A stretch of 64,000 nt of DNA from Alphaproteobacteria bacterium (GTDB taxonomy: Bacteria > Pseudomonadota > Alphaproteobacteria > Micropepsales > Micropepsaceae), in contig JAFKEW010000058.1 in NCBI GenBank assembly GCA_017308375.1, positions 1 through 64,000 on the forward strand, given 5' to 3'. The notes below the pieces were generated by a model. The model was given only the letters and a program-made list of their open reading frames with translations, did no database searches and had not been told where the DNA came from. A program made the translations under genes and the position numbers. Of this stretch, positions 8,238 through 16,881 are shown piece after piece (the first letter of the stretch is position 1; every line of letters starts with the position of its first letter).

Positions 8238-9520
8238 CGCATCACCTGTTCGGGTAACGCGGACCAGCCGGCATATACGGCATCGGCGCCCAATGCCTCC
8301 TCGATACGCAACAATTCATTCCACTTGGCCATACGCTCAGAGCGGGCAAAAGAACCCACCTTGAGGTGCCCGGAATCCCATCCAACCGAAAGATGGGAAA
8401 TGCTGACATCTTCCGTTTCGCCGGAGCGTGCAGAAACAATCGCGGCCCATTTGCGTTCTTTCGCGGCATCGAGCGCGGCCTTGGCCCGGCTGACCGTTCC
8501 CGCCTGGTTGACCTTCACCAGCACCGCGTTGCAGGCCCCAGCCGCCTGCGCAGCGCGGACGCGGGAAGCGTCAGTCACCAGAAAATCGTCGCCGATAATC
8601 TGAATCTTTCCGCCAAGCCGCCGCGTGAATTCCACCATACCTTCCGTATCCTCCTGAGAGACCGGATCTTCAACTGACAGGATGGGGTATCGCGCCACCC
8701 ACCCCGAAACGAGATCAATCATCTCCGGCGTTCCAATCGCGCGCTCATCAAGCGCAAGGCGGTATTTTCCATCCCCGTAGAATTCGCTCGCCGCAATGTC
8801 GAGCGAGATGAATACATCCTGCCCGGGCCGATGCCCGGCTTTCTCGATGGCCTGTACCAGGGTTTCCAGCCCCTCTTCATTAGAGGAGAAATTCGGCCAC
8901 CAGCCCCCTTCGTCCGCCGTGCCGCTGAGACGCCCCTTCTCCTCCATCAGCCTGCCGGCCGCACGATAGACATCGCCGATCGTTTCAAACACCTGGGCCA
9001 GACTTTCCGCGCCGGGCACCATCACCATGAAATCCTGAATATCGGTGCGGCGGCCGGCATGCGCGCCCCCGCCGAAAATCTGGATTTCCGGAACAGGCAA
9101 ACGCACTTTCTTTCCGCCTGCCAGATAGCGCCATAGGGGAACACCCGCGGCCGCCGCGCAAGCATGGGTCAATGCAAGAGAAACGGCGACGGACGCATTT
9201 CCGCCCAGCTTTGAAAAATTTTCCGTACCATCAAGCGCGTTCAGCCTGCTATCGACGGCGGACTGTTCCGCATCCATACCGATCAGCGCAGGCGCGATAA
9301 TGTCCTTTACATTGGCAAGCGCTTTCTGCACGCCGTAGCCGCCGAAACGGCCGCCGCCGTCACGCAGGTCGATCGCCTCGTAAATGCCGCGAGACGCACC
9401 GGCCGGAGCCGCCGCGCGGCCGACAAAGCCGCCATCGAGGTGAATATCCACCTCCACCGTCGGCCGCCCGCGGGAATCCCAAATCTGCCGGCCAACAACC
9501 GCTTTAATTTTTGCATTCAT
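8234..9520 (-). CDS. Enolase (phosphopyruvate hydratase) paralogue with altered active site
   Basis: The product is 428 residues starting at ATG 9520, which overlaps the kinase stop by 4 bases (ATGA). Enolase landmarks are retained: ADEGGWWPN (E204), Mg ligands in SLDIAASEFY (D241), SVEDP (E284) and GDDFLVT (D311), the base Lys in VLVKVNQ (K336), a second Lys in HLKVG (K387), and the C-terminal SERMAKWNELLRIEE. Differences are marked: the mobile-loop His segment reads GGGAHAGRRTD, and the usual S-H-R-S-G-E-T-E-D motif is S-A-R-S-G-E-T-E-D, so the active-site His is Ala364. It may act on a modified substrate rather than 2-phosphoglycerate. Some enolase homologues are known to be repurposed, such as the carboxyphosphonoenolpyruvate synthase of phosphinothricin biosynthesis. 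It is unlikely to be the only enolase of the cell. Confidence 0.85.
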   Translation of the reverse strand: MNAKIKAVVGRQIWDSRGRPTVEVDIHLDGGFVGRAAAPAGASRGIYEAIDLRDGGGRFGGYGVQKALANVKDIIAPALIGMDAEQSAVDSRLNALDGTENFSKLGGNASVAVSLALTHACAAAAGVPLWRYLAGGKKVRLPVPEIQIFGGGAHAGRRTDIQDFMVMVPGAESLAQVFETIGDVYRAAGRLMEEKGRLSGTADEGGWWPNFSSNEEGLETLVQAIEKAGHRPGQDVFISLDIAASEFYGDGKYRLALDERAIGTPEMIDLVSGWVARYPILSVEDPVSQEDTEGMVEFTRRLGGKIQIIGDDFLVTDASRVRAAQAAGACNAVLVKVNQAGTVSRAKAALDAAKERKWAAIVSARSGETEDVSISHLSVGWDSGHLKVGSFARSERMAKWNELLRIEEALGADAVYAGWSALPEQVMR

Positions 9521-10521
9521 CGCGCAAGTACCCGCGTTTCCCAATTGGTCCGAATTTCGTCCAGCGACTGGCTGTTCCTGCTTAAAAATTCTCTCGCGAA
9601 TATACGAACGAAGGCTTTGTCGCGATCATCCACGATATATTCCACCGGCGATTTGCCGTCGATACGCGCGAGAAGAAAGGCCGACAGCAACTGTGCCGCG
9701 CGCGCCTCAAACGTCCCCGCAGGTTCCCAATCGAGGCGCGAAAAATAGGTGGACTGCAACGCCGAGAAGGAACGGCAGAATTCCTTCGTCGAAGCCGGAA
9801 CCCAGATGCATTTCAACAGCAGGTGGTTAAGGCAGAACGCCAGATCGAATGCGGGGTCCCCAAAAGATGCCGTTTCCGCATCAAGAAAGACCGGGCCGAT
9901 TTTGCCGTGCAGGATATTTTTCGGGCTGACATCCCCATGCATCAGCGCGATCTTCGTGCTTGCCAGCCGTTCCGCCAGCCCGTGCAAGTGCCGCCCCATA
10001 TCCGGGTGGGCAACCGCCGTGTTGAGCAGATAAGGCTCTATCCGCAACGCAAAGAAGATTTCGTCATTGCGGAACATTGCGGGCGCCGATTCATCCTTCG
10101 CGCTGGCCGCGTGGATATTCGCAAGTACCCGCCCGACATCGGCAGCTAAGACCGCATCGACCTTTCCGGCACGAAGCTCCGCCTTCCACCCCGGAAAGTC
10201 CTCCGGCGGAAAATAATTCATCACGAACAGATTATTCGCCTTATCCTCCGCCAAGACCTTGGGCACGCAATGCGGCGCGATCCGTGCGGCATAGCGAATC
10301 CACGCCGCCTCGTTCTGTACCCGCTCCACAGGCGCCGACCATTCCTTGGCGACACGAAGTCGCGGAAGCGCACGTTTAACGCACACCGTCTGGTCCTTCA
10401 AAACGACGCGGAACACGTCCCCCGAAACCCCGCCCGGCAGCGCTTCAATCCGAACGGGATCGGCCGGATCGATCAGCCCGGCACGAATGAGGCAGTCCCG
10501 GATATCCATGTCTTGCTGCAT
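9517..10521 (-). CDS. APH/choline-kinase-family phosphotransferase
   Basis: The 334-residue protein has the protein-kinase-like aminoglycoside phosphotransferase fold: Gly loop LPGGVSGDVF (28-37), ATP-binding Lys in VCVKRA (K49), catalytic loop MHGDVSPKNIL (H195, D197, N202) and metal-binding VFLDAETASFGDP (D214). The family phosphorylates hydroxyl groups on small molecules (aminoglycosides, choline, homoserine, methylthioribose). It is the first gene of the operon kinase, enolase paralogue, hydroxyacid dehydrogenase, hydrolase, so the most economical reading is that it makes the phosphorylated substrate of the enolase paralogue. Whether that is glycerate is unproven. A 16-bp palindrome lies 37 bases upstream of its ATG. 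Confidence 0.82.
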   Translation of the reverse strand: MQQDMDIRDCLIRAGLIDPADPVRIEALPGGVSGDVFRVVLKDQTVCVKRALPRLRVAKEWSAPVERVQNEAAWIRYAARIAPHCVPKVLAEDKANNLFVMNYFPPEDFPGWKAELRAGKVDAVLAADVGRVLANIHAASAKDESAPAMFRNDEIFFALRIEPYLLNTAVAHPDMGRHLHGLAERLASTKIALMHGDVSPKNILHGKIGPVFLDAETASFGDPAFDLAFCLNHLLLKCIWVPASTKEFCRSFSALQSTYFSRLDWEPAGTFEARAAQLLSAFLLARIDGKSPVEYIVDDRDKAFVRIFAREFLSRNSQSLDEIRTNWETRVLAR

Positions 10522-10557
10522 AATACCGGCTGCGGGAAACCCCGCCGCTCCATAGAC

Positions 10558-10573
10558 ACTTCGAATTCGAAGT
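10558..10573. promoter_or_regulatory. 16-bp perfect palindrome upstream of the kinase-enolase operon
   Basis: ACTTCGAA directly followed by TTCGAAGT is an uninterrupted inverted repeat. It lies in the 176-base divergent gap between the kinase operon (ATG 10521) and the NTF2-like gene (ATG 10698). It has operator-like size and position. The binding protein is unknown, and it does not resemble the MarR-type palindrome at 5522. Confidence 0.5.
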
Positions 10574-10697
10574 AATATTATCGCTCATGAACGTGGCGGT
10601 CTACAGCCACCCCGTCCACTTTCCGATAATTGCAACTGACCCTGCAATCTGCAACGCTCGGCATGACACGGCTATATACTTGGAGGATACCAACCCT

Positions 10698-11072
10698 ATG
10701 AGCGATATCGCAGCTTTGGCCAAGAAATTCTTCGACCGGATCGAGCAGGGAGACATATCCGTTCTGCGCGAAGTCTACGCACCGAATGTGGAGATCTGGC
10801 ACAACACCGACGAGCTGGTTCAGTCTCTCGAAGACAATGTTCAGACGCTTCAGGGGTTCGCGCAACGGATTCCGAAGCGGGAATACACCAATCGCCGGCT
10901 TCAGGTCTTTCCGGGCGGGTTTGTGCAGCAGCATCGTTTGGTCGGCACCCGCAAAGACGGCAAGCGCGTCGAACTCGAGGCTTGCATCGTTTGCAAGGTC
11001 GAAAACGGGCGCATCACCCGGCTGGATGAATATTTCGATTCCGCCGCCGTCGCGAAATTCCGCGAACCCTAG
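10698..11072 (+). CDS. NTF2/SnoaL-like small protein
   Basis: A 124-residue protein starting at ATG 10698 with GGAGG at 10682-10686. The sequence has the typical SnoaL-like pattern: an N-terminal helix (AALAKKFFDRIEQGDISVLREVYAPNVEIWHN), then strands ending in GRITRLDEYFDSAAVAKF. Such proteins act as small isomerases or cyclases, or have unknown roles in ring metabolism. It is divergent from the kinase operon and precedes glcD by 71 bases. The longer upstream reading frame lacks a ribosome-binding site and crosses the palindrome region, so it was not used. Confidence 0.82.
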   Translation: MSDIAALAKKFFDRIEQGDISVLREVYAPNVEIWHNTDELVQSLEDNVQTLQGFAQRIPKREYTNRRLQVFPGGFVQQHRLVGTRKDGKRVELEACIVCKVENGRITRLDEYFDSAAVAKFREP

Positions 11073-11143
11073 GCCCGGCTTGCATCGCGCCCGACCATCC
11101 TGCTTTCATGGGCCAAACCGGCAGGTACCACGGAAAGCAGGGC

Positions 11144-12631
11144 ATGGGCATCGGCACAGTAGAAGGTTTCGCAACGGCCGATCGCGCACAAGTCGCGGCC
11201 GCTCTGCGTTCCATGCTGGCCCAGGACGCGGTGATCGACGATCCAATAGCGCTGGCGCCTTATGAGGCAGACGCGTTTACGACACGCAGGCAGGCCCCAA
11301 TGCTGGCGGCCCTTCCTGCTTCCACGGCGGAGGTATCCGCCGTCCTCAAATATTGCCACGAGCATGCCATCAAGGTGGTGCCGCGTGGCGCGGGAACATC
11401 CCTTTCCGGCGGATCACACGGGCTTGCCGATGGAATTACACTGGGCCTCGCCAAACTCAACCGGGTACTGAAAATCGATTACGAAAACCGCTGCGCCGTG
11501 GTCCAGCCGGGAGTGACCAATCTGGGTATTTCCAATGCGGTCGACGGGGCCGGTTTTTATTATGCGCCGGACCCGTCAAGCCAGTTGGCTTGCACGATCG
11601 GCGGAAACGTGGCGGAGAATTCCGGCGGCGTGCATTGTCTGAAGTACGGCCTCACCACCAACAATATTCTCGGCCTTGAACTGGTCCTGATGACCGGCGA
11701 AGTGGTTCGGATTGGCGGCCCACATCTTGACTCCGGTGGCTACGATCTTCTGGGCGTCCTCGTCGGTTCCGAGGGTCTTCTGGGTGTCGTAACGGAAGTG
11801 ACGGTGCGCATTCTCCCGAAGCCGCCGCACGTTCGCGCAATGCTGATCGGCTTCCCCACAATCGAAGATGCGGGCGATTGTGTGGCCAGCATTATAGGCG
11901 CGGGCATCATTCCGGCCGGAATGGAAATGATGGATCAGGCCGCCGTGCGCGCGGCGGAGAATTTCGTGAAAGCGGGTTATCCATTGGACGTTGCGGCACT
12001 TCTGATCGTGGAGTTGGACGGGCCCATCGCGGATATTGATCAATGCTTTGCCACCATCCGCGCAATCGCGGAATCGGCCCATGCCGTAAGTTGCCTGGAA
12101 AGCCGGGACGATAACGAGCGGATGAAATTCTGGGCGGGACGGAAGGCGGCTTTTCCAGCGGTCGCCAGCCTCGCGCCGGACTATTACTGCATGGACGGTA
12201 CGATCCCCCGCCACAGGCTCGCCGATGTCCTTCGCCGCATTGAGGAGATGTCTGCGCGATGCGGGTTGGCGGTTGTCAATGTTTTCCATGCCGGGGACGG
12301 GAATCTGCATCCGCTCATCCTGTTCGATGCCAATAAAACCGGTGAACTGGCAAAAGCCGAGAAGTTCGGTGAAGACATTCTTCGGCTATGTGTAGATGTT
12401 GGCGGCGTGTTGACCGGCGAGCATGGCGTGGGTGTTGAAAAACGGGATCTGATGCCGCTGATGTTCAATCAGGTTGATCTTGATCAACAGATGCGTCTGA
12501 AATGCGCATTCGACGCGCAGCACCTTCTGAACCCCGACAAGGTATTTCCCAATTTGAAGCGTTGCGCAGAACTTGGCCGCGTTCACATTCATCACGGCAA
12601 GATGCGGTTTGCCGATCTCCCTCGTTTCTAA
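11144..12631 (+). CDS. glcD: Glycolate / D-2-hydroxyacid oxidase, FAD subunit GlcD
   Basis: The protein is 495 residues from ATG 11144, where GGAAAG lies 8-13 bases upstream; ATG 11108 has no Shine-Dalgarno. It has the VAO/PCMH FAD-binding domain: VVPRGAGTSLSGG pyrophosphate loop, TIGGNVAENSGGVHCLKYG and GSEGLLGVVTEVTVRILPKP. The C-terminal substrate domain ends with NVFHAGDGNLHP and LTGEHGVGVEKR, the latter supplying metal or substrate His ligands. With GlcE and GlcF it forms the membrane-associated complex that oxidises glycolate to glyoxylate (also D-lactate) and passes electrons to quinone. glcE starts 7 bases after its stop. Confidence 0.92.
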   Translation: MGIGTVEGFATADRAQVAAALRSMLAQDAVIDDPIALAPYEADAFTTRRQAPMLAALPASTAEVSAVLKYCHEHAIKVVPRGAGTSLSGGSHGLADGITLGLAKLNRVLKIDYENRCAVVQPGVTNLGISNAVDGAGFYYAPDPSSQLACTIGGNVAENSGGVHCLKYGLTTNNILGLELVLMTGEVVRIGGPHLDSGGYDLLGVLVGSEGLLGVVTEVTVRILPKPPHVRAMLIGFPTIEDAGDCVASIIGAGIIPAGMEMMDQAAVRAAENFVKAGYPLDVAALLIVELDGPIADIDQCFATIRAIAESAHAVSCLESRDDNERMKFWAGRKAAFPAVASLAPDYYCMDGTIPRHRLADVLRRIEEMSARCGLAVVNVFHAGDGNLHPLILFDANKTGELAKAEKFGEDILRLCVDVGGVLTGEHGVGVEKRDLMPLMFNQVDLDQQMRLKCAFDAQHLLNPDKVFPNLKRCAELGRVHIHHGKMRFADLPRF

Positions 12632-12638
12632 CCAAAAT

Positions 12639-13811
12639 ATGGCCAGATTTCTTCCTCAGTGCGTTGCCGAACTCGCCGAGATCGTAGCGGCCGCAGCCGA
12701 TGAACAATCACCGCTTGCCGTTTGCGGCAGCGAGACCAAGCGAAACATTGGCCGCACTTGCGCAATTGCGGATGTTCTGAGCACTGCGGCCATTCGCGGC
12801 ATCAAACTTTATGAGCCTGAAGAATTGGTCCTGACGGTATATTCGGGAACGCCGCTTGGAGAGATCGAAGCGGCCCTCGCGCAGCGCGATCAACACCTTG
12901 CGTTCGAGCCACCGCGGTTTCACCGCTTACTGGGGACAGAGGGCCCAACCAGTATTGGCGGCGTTGTCGCAACGGGCCTTTCGGGACCGAGGCGGATGAC
13001 TGCCGGGGCCGTCCGCGACCATGTACTGGGATTTCAGGCCGTCAATGGACGCGGTGAGCTGATCAAGGCCGGCGGACGCGTGGTCAAGAACGTCACCGGC
13101 TACGATCTTTCCAAGCTGATGGCCGGATCGTTCGGTACATTGGCGGTCCTCTCAGAGATAACTTTGAAGGTTTTGCCAAGGCCCGCGCGGGTTCAAACGC
13201 TGGTGGCGCAAGGCGTGGGGGCCCGTGAGGGCGTCAGCCTCCTTTCGCGCGCGCTGGGCGGGCCATTTGTGGCCAGCGGGGCGGCATGGCTTCCTCCACA
13301 GCTTGCCGGGAACGGGGACAGCCTTGCGGCGATCCGCCTCGAAGGGACGGCGGAATCCGTGGCGGCGCGCGGGCTGGCCCTGCGCACGGCACTCAGCGCT
13401 TTCTCTGGCACGCTGGACCATGATGAGTCCTGCGCATTGTGGCAGAGCGTGGGCGAGGTCGAGGGACTGGCGGATATGGCAGGCGCGGTGTGGCGTATCT
13501 CGGTGCCGCCCATGTCCGGGCCCGATATTCTGGAGGCGGTGCCGGGCGCCACGGGCTTTCTGGACTGGGGCGGCGGTCTGGTATGGCTGCTGGTGCCCGA
13601 GACGGGAGATTGCGCGGCAGAGCGCATTCGCGCCGCCGTGGCAAAGGTGGGCGGACACGCCACCCTGTTCCGGGCAAGTGCGGAGATGCGCCGCACGATT
13701 CCGGTATTCCAGCCGCTGGAAGGGCCGCTGGCCGCATTGACCCGCCGGGTGAAGGAGAGCTTCGATCCCCTGCACATCCTGAATCCCGGACGCATGTATC
13801 CGGATTTCTGA
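12639..13811 (+). CDS. glcE: Glycolate oxidase FAD-binding subunit GlcE
   Basis: The protein is 390 residues from ATG 12639; the 22 upstream codons overlap glcD and are excluded. It is a short FAD-binding PCMH protein with GTEGPTSIGGVVATGLSGPRR, AGGRVVKNVTGYDLSKLMAGSFGTLAVLSEITLKVLP, and a C-terminal FDPLHILNPGRMYPDF. It is a subunit of glycolate oxidase. An oddity is that base composition appears to rise noticeably from about 13190 onward, inside the gene: the 5' part resembles the preceding region and the 3' part resembles glcF and later genes. Confidence 0.9.
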   Translation: MARFLPQCVAELAEIVAAAADEQSPLAVCGSETKRNIGRTCAIADVLSTAAIRGIKLYEPEELVLTVYSGTPLGEIEAALAQRDQHLAFEPPRFHRLLGTEGPTSIGGVVATGLSGPRRMTAGAVRDHVLGFQAVNGRGELIKAGGRVVKNVTGYDLSKLMAGSFGTLAVLSEITLKVLPRPARVQTLVAQGVGAREGVSLLSRALGGPFVASGAAWLPPQLAGNGDSLAAIRLEGTAESVAARGLALRTALSAFSGTLDHDESCALWQSVGEVEGLADMAGAVWRISVPPMSGPDILEAVPGATGFLDWGGGLVWLLVPETGDCAAERIRAAVAKVGGHATLFRASAEMRRTIPVFQPLEGPLAALTRRVKESFDPLHILNPGRMYPDF

Positions 13812-13816
13812 GCCCC

Positions 13817-15115
13817 ATGCAGACCCATTTCACACCCGATCAGCTTGCCACGCCCGCGATGCGGGAGAGTGAGCAGATTCTGCGCACCTGCGTTCATTGC
13901 GGGCTGTGCTCGGCCACCTGCCCGACCTACGCACTGCTGGGGGACGAACTGGATAGTCCGCGCGGGCGCATCTACCTGATCAAGAACATGCTGGAAGCCG
14001 GACGGGCCGCAGGTGAGCATGAGGTCCGGCATATTGACCGCTGCCTGTCGTGCCAGGGCTGCATGACAGCATGCCCGTCGGGCGTGCACTACGCGCATCT
14101 GGTCGATCACGCCCGGGAATGGATCGAGGAGACCTACAAGCGGCCGTGGCGGGAGCGGCTGCTGCGGGCCACACTGGCCTTCATTCTACCGCGGCCGGGC
14201 CTGTTCCGGACAGCATTGACGCTGGGAAGGCTGGCGCACCCGTTCGCGCAATGGCTGCCGAAGCCGCTGGCCACGATGCTGCGGCTGCTGCCGGAACGGA
14301 CGCCGCCGTCATCAACCCTGACCACCAGCGCCCACCATGCGGCCCACGGCGTAACGCGGATGCGGGTGGCGCTGCTGACCGGGTGCGTGCAGAGCGTATT
14401 GGGACCGCGTGCCAACGATGCCACGATCCGGCTTTTGACCCGGCATGGCTGCGAAGTGATCATCACCGGCGGCACCGGCTGTTGCGGGGCACTGCCGCAC
14501 CACATGGGCAAGACGGCGGAGGCCAAAGCCTGGGCACGGCGGAACATCGATGCCTGGGCGAAGGAGATCGAACGCCGCGGCCTCGACGCCATCATCGTCA
14601 CCGCATCGGGCTGCGGCACGGTGATGAAGGATTACGGCCATATGTTCCGGGACGATCCGGTTTACGCGGAGAAGGCGGCGCAGATTGCAGCCCTGGTGCG
14701 CGACCCGGTCGAGGTGATGGCCGAACTGGGCTTGCAGCCGCCGGTGGTGCGCCGCAATCCCAAGGTCGCCTATCATGCCGCGTGCTCGCTCCAGCACGGC
14801 CAGAAGATCACCACGCTGCCGAAGGAATTGCTGGCACAGGCAGGCTTCACGGTCAGCGATATTCCGGAAGGGCATATGTGCTGCGGCTCCGCCGGGACTT
14901 ACAACATCCTGCAGCCGGAGATCGCCCGGCAATTGCAGGCACGCAAGCGGGCCAATATCGTGGGCGTTGCGCCCGATGTGGTGGCAGCCGGGAATATCGG
15001 CTGTGCCATGCAGATCGCGGGCGGCGACACCAATCTGACGGTCGTGCATACGATAGAGCTTCTGGACTGGGCCACCGGCGGGCCGAAGCCGCCGGCACTG
15101 ACGGGTTTCGACTGA
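13817..15115 (+). CDS. glcF: Glycolate oxidase iron-sulfur subunit GlcF
   Basis: The protein is 432 residues from ATG 13817, five bases after the glcE stop. Two ferredoxin-type 4Fe-4S motifs occur near the N terminus (CVHCGLCSATCP, C25-C35; CLSCQGCMTACP, C76-C86). Two CCG-type cysteine domains follow (GGTGCCGALPHH; GHMCCGSAGTY), as in GlcF and heterodisulfide-reductase-like proteins. It carries electrons from GlcDE to the membrane quinone pool. Together with the D-2-hydroxyacid dehydrogenase upstream it points to two-carbon hydroxyacid metabolism in this region. Confidence 0.93.
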   Translation: MQTHFTPDQLATPAMRESEQILRTCVHCGLCSATCPTYALLGDELDSPRGRIYLIKNMLEAGRAAGEHEVRHIDRCLSCQGCMTACPSGVHYAHLVDHAREWIEETYKRPWRERLLRATLAFILPRPGLFRTALTLGRLAHPFAQWLPKPLATMLRLLPERTPPSSTLTTSAHHAAHGVTRMRVALLTGCVQSVLGPRANDATIRLLTRHGCEVIITGGTGCCGALPHHMGKTAEAKAWARRNIDAWAKEIERRGLDAIIVTASGCGTVMKDYGHMFRDDPVYAEKAAQIAALVRDPVEVMAELGLQPPVVRRNPKVAYHAACSLQHGQKITTLPKELLAQAGFTVSDIPEGHMCCGSAGTYNILQPEIARQLQARKRANIVGVAPDVVAAGNIGCAMQIAGGDTNLTVVHTIELLDWATGGPKPPALTGFD

Positions 15116-15180
15116 TGGGCTTCGACTGCGCAGTCGCCTGCAAAGCGTTATCGCCGGTCAACTGCAACGGAGCACACAAC

Positions 15181-15342
15181 ATGCCCAATCTCGATTTCGT
15201 CATCCTTCAGCCGCTGATCGCCCTGGTTTTCGGATTCCTCATTCTGCTGGCACCGCGGCTGCTGAATTATCTGGTCGCCTTTTATCTGATCCTGATCGGG
15301 ATCGCCGGGCTGTGGCCGCAATTGATGCAAGGCAGCATCTGA
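15181..15342 (+). CDS. DUF3096 small membrane protein
   Basis: A 53-residue protein starting at ATG 15181 with GGAG 9-12 bases upstream. It is almost entirely two membrane helices with the DUF3096 signature: LQPLIALVFGFLILLAPRLL, then a short turn and LVAFYLILIGIAGLW. The function of this widespread family is unknown. An in-frame ATG at 15115 overlaps the glcF stop but adds a non-conserved, Cys-containing leader, so the shorter form is preferred. Confidence 0.75.
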   Translation: MPNLDFVILQPLIALVFGFLILLAPRLLNYLVAFYLILIGIAGLWPQLMQGSI

Positions 15343-15394
15343 CGGGAACCTTCGCGGGCAGCGCCCGTTTTCAGGAACAACCCTGGAGATCGCC

Positions 15395-15592
15395 GTGACC
15401 GCAAAACAGAAAACCCGTGCGAAAGCGAAGAAGCCTGCGTCCCGCAACGGGCGGGTGGATGAAGCCAGCAAAGAATCCTTCCCCGCCAGCGATCCGCCCT
15501 CTTACGTGGGCGGCCACACTGTCGGGGCGCCCGTCAATCGCAAGACCGCAAAGCCGAAGCGCAATCCGGTGAACGGCCGGGCGCGGCCGTAA
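15395..15592 (+). CDS. Small basic hypothetical protein with a DEASKESFPASDPPS motif
   Basis: A 65-residue protein starting at GTG 15395 behind GGAG. The first 20 residues are Lys/Arg/Ala-rich. The middle carries VDEASKESFPASDPPSY followed by GGHTVGAP, a motif seen in many short uncharacterised alphaproteobacterial proteins. No catalytic or membrane features are visible. The stop abuts the convergent dehydrogenase stop (15593). Confidence 0.65.
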   Translation: MTAKQKTRAKAKKPASRNGRVDEASKESFPASDPPSYVGGHTVGAPVNRKTAKPKRNPVNGRARP

Positions 15593-16663
15593 TCACTCTG
15601 CCGCGCGGGAGGAGACGGCCTTTGCCGCCGCTCCCATGCGGTCTTCCGCGATCATGTCGGCGATCCGGCTGGTCGGCCGGCCTTCCATATCCGCGCGGCG
15701 GAAAATTTCCTTCAGCGTGCCGGCGATGGCATGAACGCGGGTGGAAAGTTCCGCATCGCCCCAACCGAAGATCTGCCCCGCGACGTGGATCACGCCACCG
15801 CTGTTGATGACGTAATCGGGTGCGTACAGCACGCCATGATCGCGCAGCATCTGGCCGTGACGGTCCCGTTCCAACTGGTTGTTGGCCGCACCGGCCACCA
15901 CGACGGCCTGAAGCGCCGCAATCGAGCGATCGTTCAGCACCGCGCCGAGCGCATTGGGTGAAAACACATCGCACCGGACCGCCGCGATTTGATCGACCGG
16001 CACGCTTTCCGCACCGAGCCGATCCACCGCGCGGCGCACCGCAGCCGGATTGACGTCGGCCACGATCAGCTTTGCACCGGCAGCGTGCAGCCGTTCGGCC
16101 ACGCCCATGCCGACCTTGCCGAGGCCCTGAACCGCGACCGTCAATCCTTTGAGTTCGTCCGTCTTCAGGCGGTGGCGGACGGCTGCCTTCAAACCTTCAA
16201 ACACACCCAGCGACGTGGCAGGTGCGGAATCGCCGCTGCGCTTGCCGGGCGCATCATACCCCGCGGCATGGGGTGTGCCGCTGGCGATCACCGCAATGTC
16301 CTGCGGGGTCATGCCCACATCCATGGCGGTGATATAACGCCCCGACAGCGCGTTCACCGCATCGGCATAGGCGAGCAGGAGGTTGTGCGTTTTCTCTTTT
16401 GCGGGATTGCCGATGATCACCGCCTTGCCGCCGCCGAGCGGGAGACCCGCCATCGCGTTCTTGTAACTCATGCCGCGGGAGAGGCGCAGCGCATCGGTCA
16501 GCGCGTCATCGGCACTGGCGTAAGGATACATGCGCGTGCCGCCACAGGCGGGCCCAAGTGCGGTGGAATGAATGGCGATAATGGCGCGAAGGCCGGATTT
16601 CGGGTCAGAGAAGAAGGAAACCTGTTCATGGCGATCAAAATCAGGGGCGTTGAACACATTCAT
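15593..16663 (-). CDS. Leucine/phenylalanine-type amino acid dehydrogenase
   Basis: The protein is 356 residues from ATG 16663; the longer frame would start at TTG 16696. It shows the Glu/Leu/Phe/Val dehydrogenase fold: GGTRMYPYAS, the catalytic Lys segment SYKNAMAGLPLGGGKAVI, and the dinucleotide turn VAVQGLGKVGMGVAERL. These enzymes reversibly deaminate branched-chain or aromatic amino acids with NAD. The gene is divergent from phhA, which fits a phenylalanine/tyrosine or branched-chain catabolic pair. Substrate specificity cannot be read with certainty. Confidence 0.85.
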   Translation of the reverse strand: MNVFNAPDFDRHEQVSFFSDPKSGLRAIIAIHSTALGPACGGTRMYPYASADDALTDALRLSRGMSYKNAMAGLPLGGGKAVIIGNPAKEKTHNLLLAYADAVNALSGRYITAMDVGMTPQDIAVIASGTPHAAGYDAPGKRSGDSAPATSLGVFEGLKAAVRHRLKTDELKGLTVAVQGLGKVGMGVAERLHAAGAKLIVADVNPAAVRRAVDRLGAESVPVDQIAAVRCDVFSPNALGAVLNDRSIAALQAVVVAGAANNQLERDRHGQMLRDHGVLYAPDYVINSGGVIHVAGQIFGWGDAELSTRVHAIAGTLKEIFRRADMEGRPTSRIADMIAEDRMGAAAKAVSSRAAE

Positions 16664-16881
16664 GTCCGGAAGACTCCAACTATGGCGCACAGGCAAAGGA
16701 TTCGCGTGTTTTTTGAGTCACGCGCTTTGCCGCGACCATATACGGCAGCGGCAGCAATGGGCTTGCCAATTTGCGCATGTGTCAGCAATGGCCGAACAGA
16801 GCGTGTGCGTGGCCGGCAACTTTTCTTCACGGCTTTACAGAGCCGTGGCGGCGGACGTCTAATCGGGTGAGAGGACGCACC

